64,000 nucleotides of DNA from Planctomycetota bacterium (GTDB lineage Bacteria > Planctomycetota > Phycisphaerae > Phycisphaerales > UBA1924), in assembly GCA_033763975.1 (NCBI GenBank), contig JANRJM010000013.1, forward strand, positions 62,001 to 126,000, in the 5' to 3' direction. This document shows positions 44,484-53,004 of the stretch, one piece after another; the first letter of the stretch is position 1, and each line of letters begins with the position of its first letter. The notes under the pieces are model-generated. The model was not told the origin of the DNA and searched no databases. It was given only the letters and a program-made list of their open reading frames with translations. The translations under genes and the position numbers were made by a program.

Positions 44484-46421
44484 CTACTGCCCCGAATACG
44501 TCGCGAGTTCGCGCCGGCGGAGCGCCAGCGTGCCCCCCGCGAACAGCAGCAGCGTCCACAACGCCGTCACGCCCGTGCCCAGCGCCACGTCTCGCCACGC
44601 CAGGCGCAGCCCTTCCACCAGCTTCGCCGTCGGACGCAGCCCGCCGTACACCTGGAAGACCCACGCCACCACCTCGCCGATCGCCGAGATCGCCAGGTTC
44701 AGGTACAGGGTCTTGCCCTCCTTGTCGGCGGTCCAGTAGTTGTCGAGCGCCGCCCGCAGGAAGGTCGCCCCCTCCGCGGCGAAGAAGATCGTGAGCGACA
44801 CCAGGCACGCGACCGGGAAGCTCAGGAACGTCCCCGCGAACACCCCCACCATCGCGAGGAACCCCAGCTTCACCCACAGCACGCCCATGACGCGGACGTA
44901 GTTCGAGCGGAACGACCCCGCCGCGTAGCTCACGCGCAGCCCGTCGGGCGGGAACGAGATGCTCTCGGGGTTCGAGGTCTCCTGGTACACGTCGCCGTTG
45001 ATCACCTGCACCGCGAGCGTGCCGTCCGGCCCGATCGAGCCGGGCAGCAGCGGGATCGTCTGGGGCTGGCCCAGCACGACCTCCTGCACCTGGGGCTCGG
45101 AGTTCCCGATCTTGAACGTCAGGCGGTAGAGCGCGTCGGGCGCGTTCGAGCCGGCGTTCACGGTAAATCGCAGGAAGAGCGGGTCGGGGCGTTCGCGAGC
45201 CGCGCCCAGCCCGGAGAACGTGTAGTGCTGCCCCAGCCCGGGCGGGATGTTGCGGTACGCCATCTGCACGCTCTTGCGCAGGTCCTTGCGGAGCGACGCG
45301 ATCATCTCCTCGCGCAGGATCTCGCGCGTGGTCGTGGTGCTGAGCGATTCCTGCAGGCGCTGCACCTCGGCCTCGGCGCGGGCGATCAGGTTCTGCTCGA
45401 ACTGGGCCTCGTCCACGGGGAAGGGATCGATGTCGCGTGATTCCCGGGCCGTCAGGATCTGCCGCTCCAGCAGCAGGCGATCTTCGCTCACGCGCCCCTC
45501 GCGGGTCATGTACGCGTCCTGCTCGCCCGCCGCCGGCTGGTGGCGCAGGTACTCGATGAACAGGAACACCCCCGACCCGGCGACCGCGAGCAGCACGCCC
45601 GAGAGCACCCAGACGCCCAGCCACTTGCCCAGCACGTACTGCCACGCCGCCACCGGCTTGGTCATGGTCTGCCAGATCGTCTTGTCGCGCTGGTCGAAAG
45701 TCACCGTCGCGACGGCGAACACCACGGTGAGCAGCGCGATGAGATAGAACGCCCCGCCCGTGCCCCACTGGATGAACGCCTGCACGCGGTAGCGCAGGGG
45801 CTGGGTCTCGTCGAGCAACTGGGGCAGCGCCGCCAGCATGAAGATGAGCAGGACGATGAACACGAGCGAGAGGCGCAGGCGCACCGCCTCCGCCAGCACG
45901 TTCCGCGCGATCGCGAACACGGGGTTCGACGAATCCAGCCCAGCCCGCACCAGGCGCATGAGCGTGACGAACGCGAGCGTCAGCGCCAGCACACCCATCG
46001 AGACCGGCACGACCGACGACCGCCAGCCGGTGGCGAGCGCCACGCCCGTCACCGCCGCCCCCGCCGCCAGCACCGCCAGGTACGTGAGCCCCAGCCCGAG
46101 CCACGCCGCCCCCACGAGCACGAGCGCGCCCAGGACGATCATGACGAAGACGCTCCACGGGTCGCTCCCCGCGGCGACGATCTCCTGCACCATCGCGCGG
46201 GCCGCCTGCTCCGACGCGTCCGTCGATTCGAGCCCCGTGCCCGGCGCCCCCGGGGTCGCGGGCGTCGTCGCGACCTCGGGCGTGCGCGGGGCGGCGATCA
46301 TCGCCCCGTACGCCAGGCACCCCGCCACCGCCGCGGCGGCGATCACCGCCGTCGCGATCCACTTGAACAGACGCTGCTGCTGCAGCAGGTTCAGACGGCC
46401 CAGCAGGGCGCGCGGGTTCAC
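44484..46421 (-). CDS. ABC-2-type permease with large extracytoplasmic insertion
   Basis: 645 aa. At least ten hydrophobic segments. After an N-terminal TM (ATAVIAAAAVAGCLAYGAMI), three TMs lead into the typical ABC-2/NatB-like core: LVFIVLLIFMLAALPQLLDE, FYLIALLTVVFAVATVTFDQ with RDKTIWQTMTKPVAAWQYVL (the coupling segment), and GVWVLSGVLLAVAGSGVFLF. A soluble region of about 200 residues, predicted outside, contains a coiled-coil-like helix (LIARAEAEVQRLQESLSTTT) and a beta domain. Four C-terminal TMs finish it. The ATG overlaps the ATPase stop (ATGA at 46418-46421). Likely the transmembrane half of an ABC exporter. Confidence 0.88.
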   Translation of the reverse strand: MNPRALLGRLNLLQQQRLFKWIATAVIAAAAVAGCLAYGAMIAAPRTPEVATTPATPGAPGTGLESTDASEQAARAMVQEIVAAGSDPWSVFVMIVLGALVLVGAAWLGLGLTYLAVLAAGAAVTGVALATGWRSSVVPVSMGVLALTLAFVTLMRLVRAGLDSSNPVFAIARNVLAEAVRLRLSLVFIVLLIFMLAALPQLLDETQPLRYRVQAFIQWGTGGAFYLIALLTVVFAVATVTFDQRDKTIWQTMTKPVAAWQYVLGKWLGVWVLSGVLLAVAGSGVFLFIEYLRHQPAAGEQDAYMTREGRVSEDRLLLERQILTARESRDIDPFPVDEAQFEQNLIARAEAEVQRLQESLSTTTTREILREEMIASLRKDLRKSVQMAYRNIPPGLGQHYTFSGLGAARERPDPLFLRFTVNAGSNAPDALYRLTFKIGNSEPQVQEVVLGQPQTIPLLPGSIGPDGTLAVQVINGDVYQETSNPESISFPPDGLRVSYAAGSFRSNYVRVMGVLWVKLGFLAMVGVFAGTFLSFPVACLVSLTIFFAAEGATFLRAALDNYWTADKEGKTLYLNLAISAIGEVVAWVFQVYGGLRPTAKLVEGLRLAWRDVALGTGVTALWTLLLFAGGTLALRRRELATYSGQ

Positions 46422-47725
46422 CGGGCGCCTCCCTTCGCGCGGTCGTCATCGCCCCCGCCCAGCAGCGAGTCGATCACCGACGCGTCCACGCTCTTTGGCG
46501 CGCCCGGCGCCGCCGCCCCGCCCGCAGGCCCGTTGCCCGTGCCCGAAACCGTGCCCGCGCCGGATCCCTTGTCTGACTCGGGGCCCGTGTCCGCAGCCCG
46601 ACCCGTGCCGGGGGACTCGTCGCGCACCAGCGAGGCCAGCAGGTCTTCCTCCGGGCGCGGCGTCGGGGGGAGTGCGGGCGGTGCGCCCTCGGCGGGCGCC
46701 GCGGGCGCCTCCGCGGCACGCACCAGGTTCTCGATCAGCACCTCGCCCCGCTCGGGCTCCTCGCCCGCGAGGAACGACGCCGTACGCCCGCCCGCGGTGG
46801 CGCCGCTGGTCGAGAGCTGCTCGGCCCGGGCCTTCTCCACGATGTCGAGGAACAGTTGTTCCAGGGTCTGGCGGGGCTTGGAGACCCGGTCCACGCCCGT
46901 GTGGTTCCCCGTGCGTCCGCGGATGACACGGTCGACCTCGGCGATGGTCGCGTCGTCGAGCTCGTCGGTCTCGATCGTGGTGCGGCCTCGAGTGACGAGC
47001 AGGTCGTCGCACGTGCCCTCGGCCCGGACCTGCCCGCCGTAAAGGATCACCAGGCGGTCCACGCAGTCCTCGACGTCGGCGAGGAGATGGCTGGACAGGA
47101 GGATGGTCTTCCCGCGACGGCCGAGCTGGATGATGAGGTCCTTCACCTGGCGGGTGCCGATGGGGTCCAGGCCGGTGGTCGGCTCGTCGAGGATCAGGAA
47201 ATCGGGGTCGTTGATGAGCGCCTGCGCGATGCCGATGCGGCGCTGCATGCCCTTGGAGTACTCGCGCACGGGGCGGAACTGCGCGCCGGTGAGGCCCACC
47301 ATGTCGAGCAGCTCGTCGATGCGGCGCTGGCGGGTCTTGTAGTCGAGCTCGAACAGCTTCGCGTAGTACTCGAGCGTCTCGCGCGCGTTGAGGAACCCGT
47401 AGAGGTACGACTCTTCGGGCAGGTAGCCGATGCGGGCCTTGACCGAGACGTCCGTCGCGGGCTTGCCGAAGACCGCGACGCGCCCCGACGTGGGGTGCAG
47501 CAGGCCCAGAATCATCTTAATGGTCGTGGACTTGCCCGAGCCGTTGGGCCCCAGGAGCCCGAAGATCTCGCGGGGGCGGATCTCGATCGAGAGGTCGGAC
47601 ACCGCGCGGGCGCGGTCGCGCCGCCAGAAGTCCTTGAACACCTTCGTGAGGTGCTGGCAGATGACGACGCTGTCGCCCCGCGTCGCGTTGCCGATCGAGC
47701 CCGCGCTGGGCGCCGCCTGCGTCAT
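46418..47725 (-). CDS. ABC transporter ATP-binding protein
   Basis: 435 aa; the N-terminal 300 residues form a complete ABC ATPase of the CcmA/NatA type: Walker A GPNGSGKST (59-67), Q/E-loop GYLPEESYLYGFLNARE, signature YSKGMQRR (about 154-161), Walker B FLILDEPTTGLDP and the switch His in LLSSHLLADVE. A C-terminal extension of 130 residues is acidic, Ala/Gly/Pro-rich and probably disordered, which is unusual for this family. It begins 28 bp after an SPFH gene and overlaps the permease gene by four bases. Confidence 0.95.
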   Translation of the reverse strand: MTQAAPSAGSIGNATRGDSVVICQHLTKVFKDFWRRDRARAVSDLSIEIRPREIFGLLGPNGSGKSTTIKMILGLLHPTSGRVAVFGKPATDVSVKARIGYLPEESYLYGFLNARETLEYYAKLFELDYKTRQRRIDELLDMVGLTGAQFRPVREYSKGMQRRIGIAQALINDPDFLILDEPTTGLDPIGTRQVKDLIIQLGRRGKTILLSSHLLADVEDCVDRLVILYGGQVRAEGTCDDLLVTRGRTTIETDELDDATIAEVDRVIRGRTGNHTGVDRVSKPRQTLEQLFLDIVEKARAEQLSTSGATAGGRTASFLAGEEPERGEVLIENLVRAAEAPAAPAEGAPPALPPTPRPEEDLLASLVRDESPGTGRAADTGPESDKGSGAGTVSGTGNGPAGGAAAPGAPKSVDASVIDSLLGGGDDDRAKGGAR

Positions 47726-47753
47726 CGTGTCGCTCCCGTCGCCCCGGGGGAAC

Positions 47754-49250
47754 TCACCCGGGCGTTTCTGTCAGCCCCAGCTCGGTCTTGAACTGCTGCT
47801 CGCGGAGAAGCCGCATGCGTTCCTCGTCGGTCCGCCGGCGCTTCTCGTCGTTCGCCGCCCGCGTGATCTCGCGCATCACGTCCGGATCGTTGTTCAGCAG
47901 CAGCGACATGGTCGTGGTGCCCGGGGGCATCATGAACTGCTGCACGGTCGGCCGCGCGAGGAACGCAAGGCGCGCGTCGGCGAGCTCGCGCTGCAGCATG
48001 ACGCTGGGGTTGACCCGGAACTGCTCGAGCTTGGCCTGGTAGCGGCGCAGGTCGGACTGCGTGCGGTTCACGATCCCCGAGCGGTACGCCGCCGCGTCGG
48101 CGAGGAGGCGCGCCACCTCACCCCCGGAGAGCCCCTCGACCGTGCCGGGCGCGAGATCGCGCGGGCGGCCGCTGACCTCGATCGTGCCCCCGGGCACCTC
48201 GACCGCCTCGCCCAGGAGCAGCCCCTCGATGGTCGCCAGGATGGCGTTCATCTCGCCGTCGGCCGCCGCCACCTTGCCCGCGTCGCCGGCCTGCTCCGCC
48301 GCCCCGCGCCGGGCGGCGGCGTCCTCGTAGGCGCGGATGCGTTCGACGAGGTACGGCCCGGCGCGCCCGGAGATGCCCAGCAGCGTCTGGTCACCCTCGC
48401 CCTCGGCGTTCTCGACGTTCTTGCGCGCGTTGCTCACCGCCGCCTGCACGCGTGCGAAGTCCGCCCGCACGTACAGGGGCGGGATGGTCATGGTGGGGTC
48501 GAGCTGCTCGATCACGATCCCGCTCTGCACGCTGTCGAGCGTCTCCTGCGCCACGCGCTTGGCGTGCGCCCGCACCGACCCGATCTGGTCGGCGCTCTGC
48601 GTGAGCAGTTCGTCGATGGTGACGCGGGCGCAGGCGTGCACGATGCCGCGCTTCACCGCCGCCTTCACCAGCCGGTCTTCCTCTTCCATCGAGAGGATGT
48701 TCTTGGCGTACTGGTCGGCGCCGTTGCGCCGGTAGCCGACGCGCCACTTGGTGTGCGCGATGTTGCCGTCGGCCGTCAGGACGCTCCCGCCCTGCCCGGG
48801 CTTGAGCGACGCCGTCGCCGCCATCTTGTCGGGGCTGGGGTCCTGCCCGTCCTGGTAATAGGGCCAGAAGTCCTTGTCGATGACGAGTTCGCGGAAGCCC
48901 TGGTCGACCTTCACCAGTTCGCCCAGCGGGAACGGCGCGGTGAACGCGAAGCCCGGCTCGAGCGACGCCGACTCGATCCGCCCGAACAGCAGGCGGATGC
49001 CCCGCTCGCCTTCCTTCACGGACTGCAGCCCGCTGATCACGTACAGCCCCGCCAGGACCAGCATCGCGCCCTTCAGCAGGAGCAGCATGATGCGCAGCGC
49101 GTCGGCCAGCGACTGGTTCGCCGGGTCGAGCATCGCGTTGGGATCGTCCGTGTTGCGGTCCGTGCGGAGCGTGACGGACCCCGCGCGCCGCGGCGCGTCC
49201 GGCGGCGGCGGCGTCGGAGACATCTCCGGCGGGAGGTGGAAGTCGCTCAC
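47754..49250 (-). CDS. SPFH-domain protein, HflK-like (third of three)
   Basis: 498 aa. Pro-rich cytosolic N-terminus (about 1-50), one TM segment (IMLLLLKGAMLVLAGLYVIS), then an SPFH/band-7 domain beginning SVKEGERGIRLLFGRIESA and continuing with LEPGFAFTAPFPLGELVKVD, as in HflK. A longer coiled-coil region with DLRRYQAKLEQFRVNPSVML and MMPPGTTTMSLLLNNDP closes the protein. HflK/HflC form large membrane rings around FtsH. Its ATG overlaps the hflC stop (ATGA, 49247-49250). It is a second HflK-type partner in the same operon, so the ring may contain three different subunits. Confidence 0.88.
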   Translation of the reverse strand: MSDFHLPPEMSPTPPPPDAPRRAGSVTLRTDRNTDDPNAMLDPANQSLADALRIMLLLLKGAMLVLAGLYVISGLQSVKEGERGIRLLFGRIESASLEPGFAFTAPFPLGELVKVDQGFRELVIDKDFWPYYQDGQDPSPDKMAATASLKPGQGGSVLTADGNIAHTKWRVGYRRNGADQYAKNILSMEEEDRLVKAAVKRGIVHACARVTIDELLTQSADQIGSVRAHAKRVAQETLDSVQSGIVIEQLDPTMTIPPLYVRADFARVQAAVSNARKNVENAEGEGDQTLLGISGRAGPYLVERIRAYEDAAARRGAAEQAGDAGKVAAADGEMNAILATIEGLLLGEAVEVPGGTIEVSGRPRDLAPGTVEGLSGGEVARLLADAAAYRSGIVNRTQSDLRRYQAKLEQFRVNPSVMLQRELADARLAFLARPTVQQFMMPPGTTTMSLLLNNDPDVMREITRAANDEKRRRTDEERMRLLREQQFKTELGLTETPG

Positions 49251-50293
49251 TTGGAACCCTCCAGCACCGCCGGCAGGTTCGCCTTCGGGGCCTCCTCGAC
49301 CGGCGCCGCGCCCGCGGGCACGCGGGGCAGGGGCACGAGCACCGACGGGATCGTCCCCGCCTGGGCCGCCCGCGAGGCGCTGGGGAACAGCAGGTTCAGC
49401 CCGGGCACCTCTTCCGAGACCACCAGGGTCGTGCGCTTCGCCGTGCTGCTGCGGAGGTAGTCCGTCGCCGACAGGAACACCGCGAGCTCGGGGCGCTCGC
49501 TCATCATCGCGTAGAAGGGCGTCGCCTCACGCTCGCCCCGCGCCCGCAGCTCGTTCGCCAGCGACTGCGCGAACTCGCGGATCTTCTTCGCGTCGCTCTC
49601 CGCCTTCGCGCGGATCGCCTGCGCCTCGGCCTCGCCCCGCGACTCGATCTCCTTCGCCAGGCGATCGCGGCTTCCCTTCATCCGCTCGAACACCGCCTTG
49701 GTCGTCTCCTCGGGGAGCACCACCCGCATCAGCCCGACGCTCGCCACCTCCACGCCCAGCTCCGACAGGTCCACGTTGCTCTTGTCCTCGGGCGAGCGCA
49801 GCCCCGCGAGGATCTGCGCCTCCAGCTCGGAGAGCTGCGACCCCTCGGCCCCGGTCGTGAACAGGTCGTCCATCGTGTACTTGCTCACCACGCCCAGGGC
49901 CGAACGCATCGCCGTGCTCAGCGAGTCCTCGGCCTTGCGGTAGTGGTCCTCCGGGCGCTCGCCCGCGTTCGAGAACTTCCGGAAGAACTTCAGCGGATCG
50001 TTCACCCGCCAGGAGCAGAACGCCTCCACCGCGACCTGCTTCGCGTCCGCCGTCTGCTGCGTCTCGAGCTTCAGCGTGAGCGTCCGCACCCGCGTGTCGT
50101 ACTTCGTGACCGACTCGATCGGGTAGGGCCACTTGAAGTACAGCCCGGGCTCGCGCTTCACGGCGTCCTCGCCCGCGCGCCCGAACATCGTGAGCACCCC
50201 CGCCTCGGTGAAGCGCACCGTGTACGTGCAGGCGAAGGCGAAGAGCGCGAGCAGGAAGACGCCCGCGACCAGGAACCGGATGAACGTTCGCAC
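49247..50293 (-). CDS. hflC: HflC-like SPFH protein
   Basis: 348 aa, the usual HflC length. TM segment FIRFLVAGVFLLALFAFACT (4-23) is followed by the SPFH domain: VRFTEAGVLTMFGRAGEDAV, GLYFKWPYPIESVTKYDTRV, EAFCSWRVNDPLKFFRKF, LGVEVASVGLMRVVLPEETT, then the long SPFH helix SRDRLAKEIESRGEAEAQAI with AESDAKKIREFAQSLANELR. Acts at the membrane; classically modulates FtsH protease. Starts 50 bp after the large HflK-like gene and overlaps the next SPFH gene by four bases. Confidence 0.92.
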   Translation of the reverse strand: MRTFIRFLVAGVFLLALFAFACTYTVRFTEAGVLTMFGRAGEDAVKREPGLYFKWPYPIESVTKYDTRVRTLTLKLETQQTADAKQVAVEAFCSWRVNDPLKFFRKFSNAGERPEDHYRKAEDSLSTAMRSALGVVSKYTMDDLFTTGAEGSQLSELEAQILAGLRSPEDKSNVDLSELGVEVASVGLMRVVLPEETTKAVFERMKGSRDRLAKEIESRGEAEAQAIRAKAESDAKKIREFAQSLANELRARGEREATPFYAMMSERPELAVFLSATDYLRSSTAKRTTLVVSEEVPGLNLLFPSASRAAQAGTIPSVLVPLPRVPAGAAPVEEAPKANLPAVLEGSK

Positions 50294-50343
50294 AAGTCAA
50301 CTCCTGACCACCGCGCCGCCCGGCGCGGGCTAGCCCATCGTTC

Positions 50344-52437
50344 TTACTGCCCGTCTTCCTTCGTGTCGAAGACGTCCACGCCCATGTTGACGTCCTTGAG
50401 GTCGATCACGCCGTTGAGGTCACGCACCGAGTCCGACACCACGTACAGCCGGATGTCGCGCGTCGCGTCGCCGAGCGCCTCGAAGAACCGCGTCACGCGG
50501 AAGAGATCCGGCTGCGCCTCGTACAGCGCCACCTGCCCGCGGTACCGGGCCGCCTCCGCCCGGGCGCCCATGTGCCGGTGCCAGCGGTCGGCCCCGGCCT
50601 CGGCCAGCGCCGCCGCCGCCGCCCCGCCGGCGTCTTCCAGCAGGCGCTGCACGGCGATCTCCTGCTCGACGATCTTCACCGCGTTGGCTTCCTGGTCGCC
50701 CGTGCGCCGGCCGGCCCGGAGCCGGTCGAGCACCTCGATCTCGCGGACGATGCGCCGCGCCAGTTCCACGTCGCCCGCCACCCCGGTGAGCGCCTCGATC
50801 GCGTCGGTCTCCGCCGCGGCCAGGCGCGCCTCGCGACGCTGCGTGGTCTGCACCGGCGCCTCGAAGGCCATCGCGGTCTCCTTCGGCGGGTGCACGCCCG
50901 TGATGCCCAGGAAGTCGATCTGCACGCCCGCGCCCAGCGGCTTCCCGTCGGGCCCGGGGTTCAGCGCGTCGAACGCCGCCTGCACGCGCGTGCGCAGGCG
51001 CCCGGAGAGCACCGCGCGGTCGCCCCCCAGCACCTCGTCCAGGTGCAGCGTCTGGAAGAACCGCGTCACCTCGCGGCGCGCCACCGCCCGCAGCAGTTCG
51101 TCGCGATTCTCCGGCGGGCCGAGCTGGTCGTACACGAACACGTCGCTGATCGTGTACTGCATCGGCAGTTCGATCGAGATCGCCGCGACGTCCGCCAGCC
51201 CGCCCTGCGAGCGCCCCTGCGTCATCCGCACGTACTGCCAGACTTCCTCGCCGATGTGGTCGTTCGTCCACAGGATCGGCTCGGTCGTCGCCGGGGGCAT
51301 CGTGCCCAGCTCCAGCCGGCGCAGCCCCGTCGCCGTGCGGTCCTGCAGCGTCAGGCGCCCCTTGTCGTCGCGCGTGTAGTACTCCGGGATGTACACCGTC
51401 TCGATCGGCCACATCCACTTGAAATGCCACCCCGGCTCGATGTTCATCCGCACCGGCGCACCGAACCGCAGCACCGTCGCCCGCTGGTGCGGCTGCACCA
51501 CGACCACCGCGCTCATCAGCCAGATCACCACCACGCCCACGACCAGCAGCGGCGCGATCCAGCGGCTCAGCAGGCGGTAGCCCCACCCGCCGGTGACATC
51601 GAACCCCAGTTGATAGTTGATCGCGTCGCTGATCGACTGCGCCAGCCGGTCCGGCGCCGCCGCAAAGCCCAGCAGACGCGACTCGAACGCCGCCCGGGGC
51701 ATCTCGCCCGCTCGGCGGGGTCGGTACGCGCCCAGCACGATGTGCAGCACGATCTCGACGCCGATCAGGATGATGAAGCCCGGGATGATCGCGGGCATCC
51801 ACCGGACAAGCGCGTCGGTGCCGACGTAGTCCACCAGGTGGGCCACGGCGATCGCCAGCCAGATGAGCGAGGACCCCACGGCGAACGACGCGCCGGCGCG
51901 CAGGTTCTGCCACACGGGCTGCTTGGCCAGCCCCGCGGCGTACCGCGCCGCGACGAACCCCAACGCCGCGAACGTCACGCCCAGGCCCAGCGCCCAGCCG
52001 GGCTGCGTGGGCATGACCATCCGCGTGCGGAGCATCTCCAGCGCCTGCGTCACGCGCCAGATGCCCAGGCCGATGAGCATCGCCGCGATGAGCAGGGCGG
52101 CGAACGGGAAGAGGAACTTGTACAGCCCCGCGAGGCGGGCCGCCGCAGGGCGGAACTCGTCGCGCCCCTCGAACACCGAGGTGCCCGCCCCCCCGCCGGC
52201 GGCGAGCGCTTCGTTCTCCATCGCCTCGACGCGCTCGCGCCGGTGCTGGTCGTACACGATGCCCAGGACCAGCCACGCGACGATGCCCGCGAGCATGAAG
52301 AGCATGCCCGAGAAGGCCGCGTAGTCCTTCGAGAAAATCGAGTACGTCACCGTCGCAACGGCGAGCACGATCTGGAAGGCGAGGCCCTTGAATGCCGCCG
52401 ACGCGGCGCTGCGATAGGCCTGTAAGTCAGCTCTCAT
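50344..52437 (-). CDS. HflK-like SPFH protein fused to a polytopic membrane domain
   Basis: 697 aa. The first 330 residues have about six predicted TM segments, including AFQIVLAVATVTYSIFSKDY, MLFMLAGIVAWLVLGIVY, FPFAALLIAAMLIGLGIW, GVTFAALGFVAARYAAG, SSLIWLAIAVAHLVD and AIIPGFIILIGVEIVLHIVL. A seventh TM (LLVVGVVVIWLMSAVVVVQP) leads into a standard SPFH domain: QRATVLRFGAPVRMNIEPGW, FKWMWPIETVYIPEYYTRDD, IELPMQYTISDVFVYDQLG and a coiled coil. Ordinary HflK has one TM and about 400 residues, so the N-terminal polytopic module is an unusual fusion. ATG 52437 begins the operon; longer frames lack support. Confidence 0.88.
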   Translation of the reverse strand: MRADLQAYRSAASAAFKGLAFQIVLAVATVTYSIFSKDYAAFSGMLFMLAGIVAWLVLGIVYDQHRRERVEAMENEALAAGGGAGTSVFEGRDEFRPAAARLAGLYKFLFPFAALLIAAMLIGLGIWRVTQALEMLRTRMVMPTQPGWALGLGVTFAALGFVAARYAAGLAKQPVWQNLRAGASFAVGSSLIWLAIAVAHLVDYVGTDALVRWMPAIIPGFIILIGVEIVLHIVLGAYRPRRAGEMPRAAFESRLLGFAAAPDRLAQSISDAINYQLGFDVTGGWGYRLLSRWIAPLLVVGVVVIWLMSAVVVVQPHQRATVLRFGAPVRMNIEPGWHFKWMWPIETVYIPEYYTRDDKGRLTLQDRTATGLRRLELGTMPPATTEPILWTNDHIGEEVWQYVRMTQGRSQGGLADVAAISIELPMQYTISDVFVYDQLGPPENRDELLRAVARREVTRFFQTLHLDEVLGGDRAVLSGRLRTRVQAAFDALNPGPDGKPLGAGVQIDFLGITGVHPPKETAMAFEAPVQTTQRREARLAAAETDAIEALTGVAGDVELARRIVREIEVLDRLRAGRRTGDQEANAVKIVEQEIAVQRLLEDAGGAAAAALAEAGADRWHRHMGARAEAARYRGQVALYEAQPDLFRVTRFFEALGDATRDIRLYVVSDSVRDLNGVIDLKDVNMGVDVFDTKEDGQ

Positions 52438-53004
52438 GCCTGTTCCCGATTGTTCACGCCCCGAGCGGCGTGCGCAACTCTCGGGCGACCCGCGCCGCCC
52501 AGTCCATCCAAGACCTGTTCGACCGGGCATCCGTCGCCCGGCAGGCCCGCACGCCAGAACGGCGCCGCCCGCTCACGCTGTTCCGGGCACCCTCGGCCCC
52601 GGGGGGCGTATTGTGCCACGTTCCCATCCTTCTTTCCACCCGCCCCCGCCCTGCAACCCGGTTGATCGCCCGTCCCGACCCCCGCGATCATCTGTCCAGA
52701 CCCCGCCGCCCGCCGTCCTGCCCGCGCCCCCGCACACCCGATTCGGGCCCGCGCGGGCCCCGGCACATTCCGTCCTGCGGCGGCGAACGCCTTCGGTTCC
52801 ACCGTCGTACTACCGCCTCACCGTCTCCAAGGTTCGCCTCGTCGACGGCGCACCGTCCACGCTCTCGCCTCCCAGCGGATTGATGTACGACGCCCCCCAC
52901 GCTATGTTCGTCTCTCCCGCCGGGAATCTCTCGCCCGTGTGCCCTCCCGGAGGCGCCCACCATCCAGGGACGCTGATCGTCCCGACCGGGTCTCACCTTT
53001 CTCC
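52438..53004. other. Divergent promoter region of the SPFH-ABC locus (567 bp)
   Basis: Lies between the six-gene minus-strand operon and the plus-strand permease gene. No believable gene on either strand; the plus strand is unusually C- and pyrimidine-rich (for example 52630-52740). Both transcription units probably start here. No recognisable operator or RNA element found. Confidence 0.45.
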
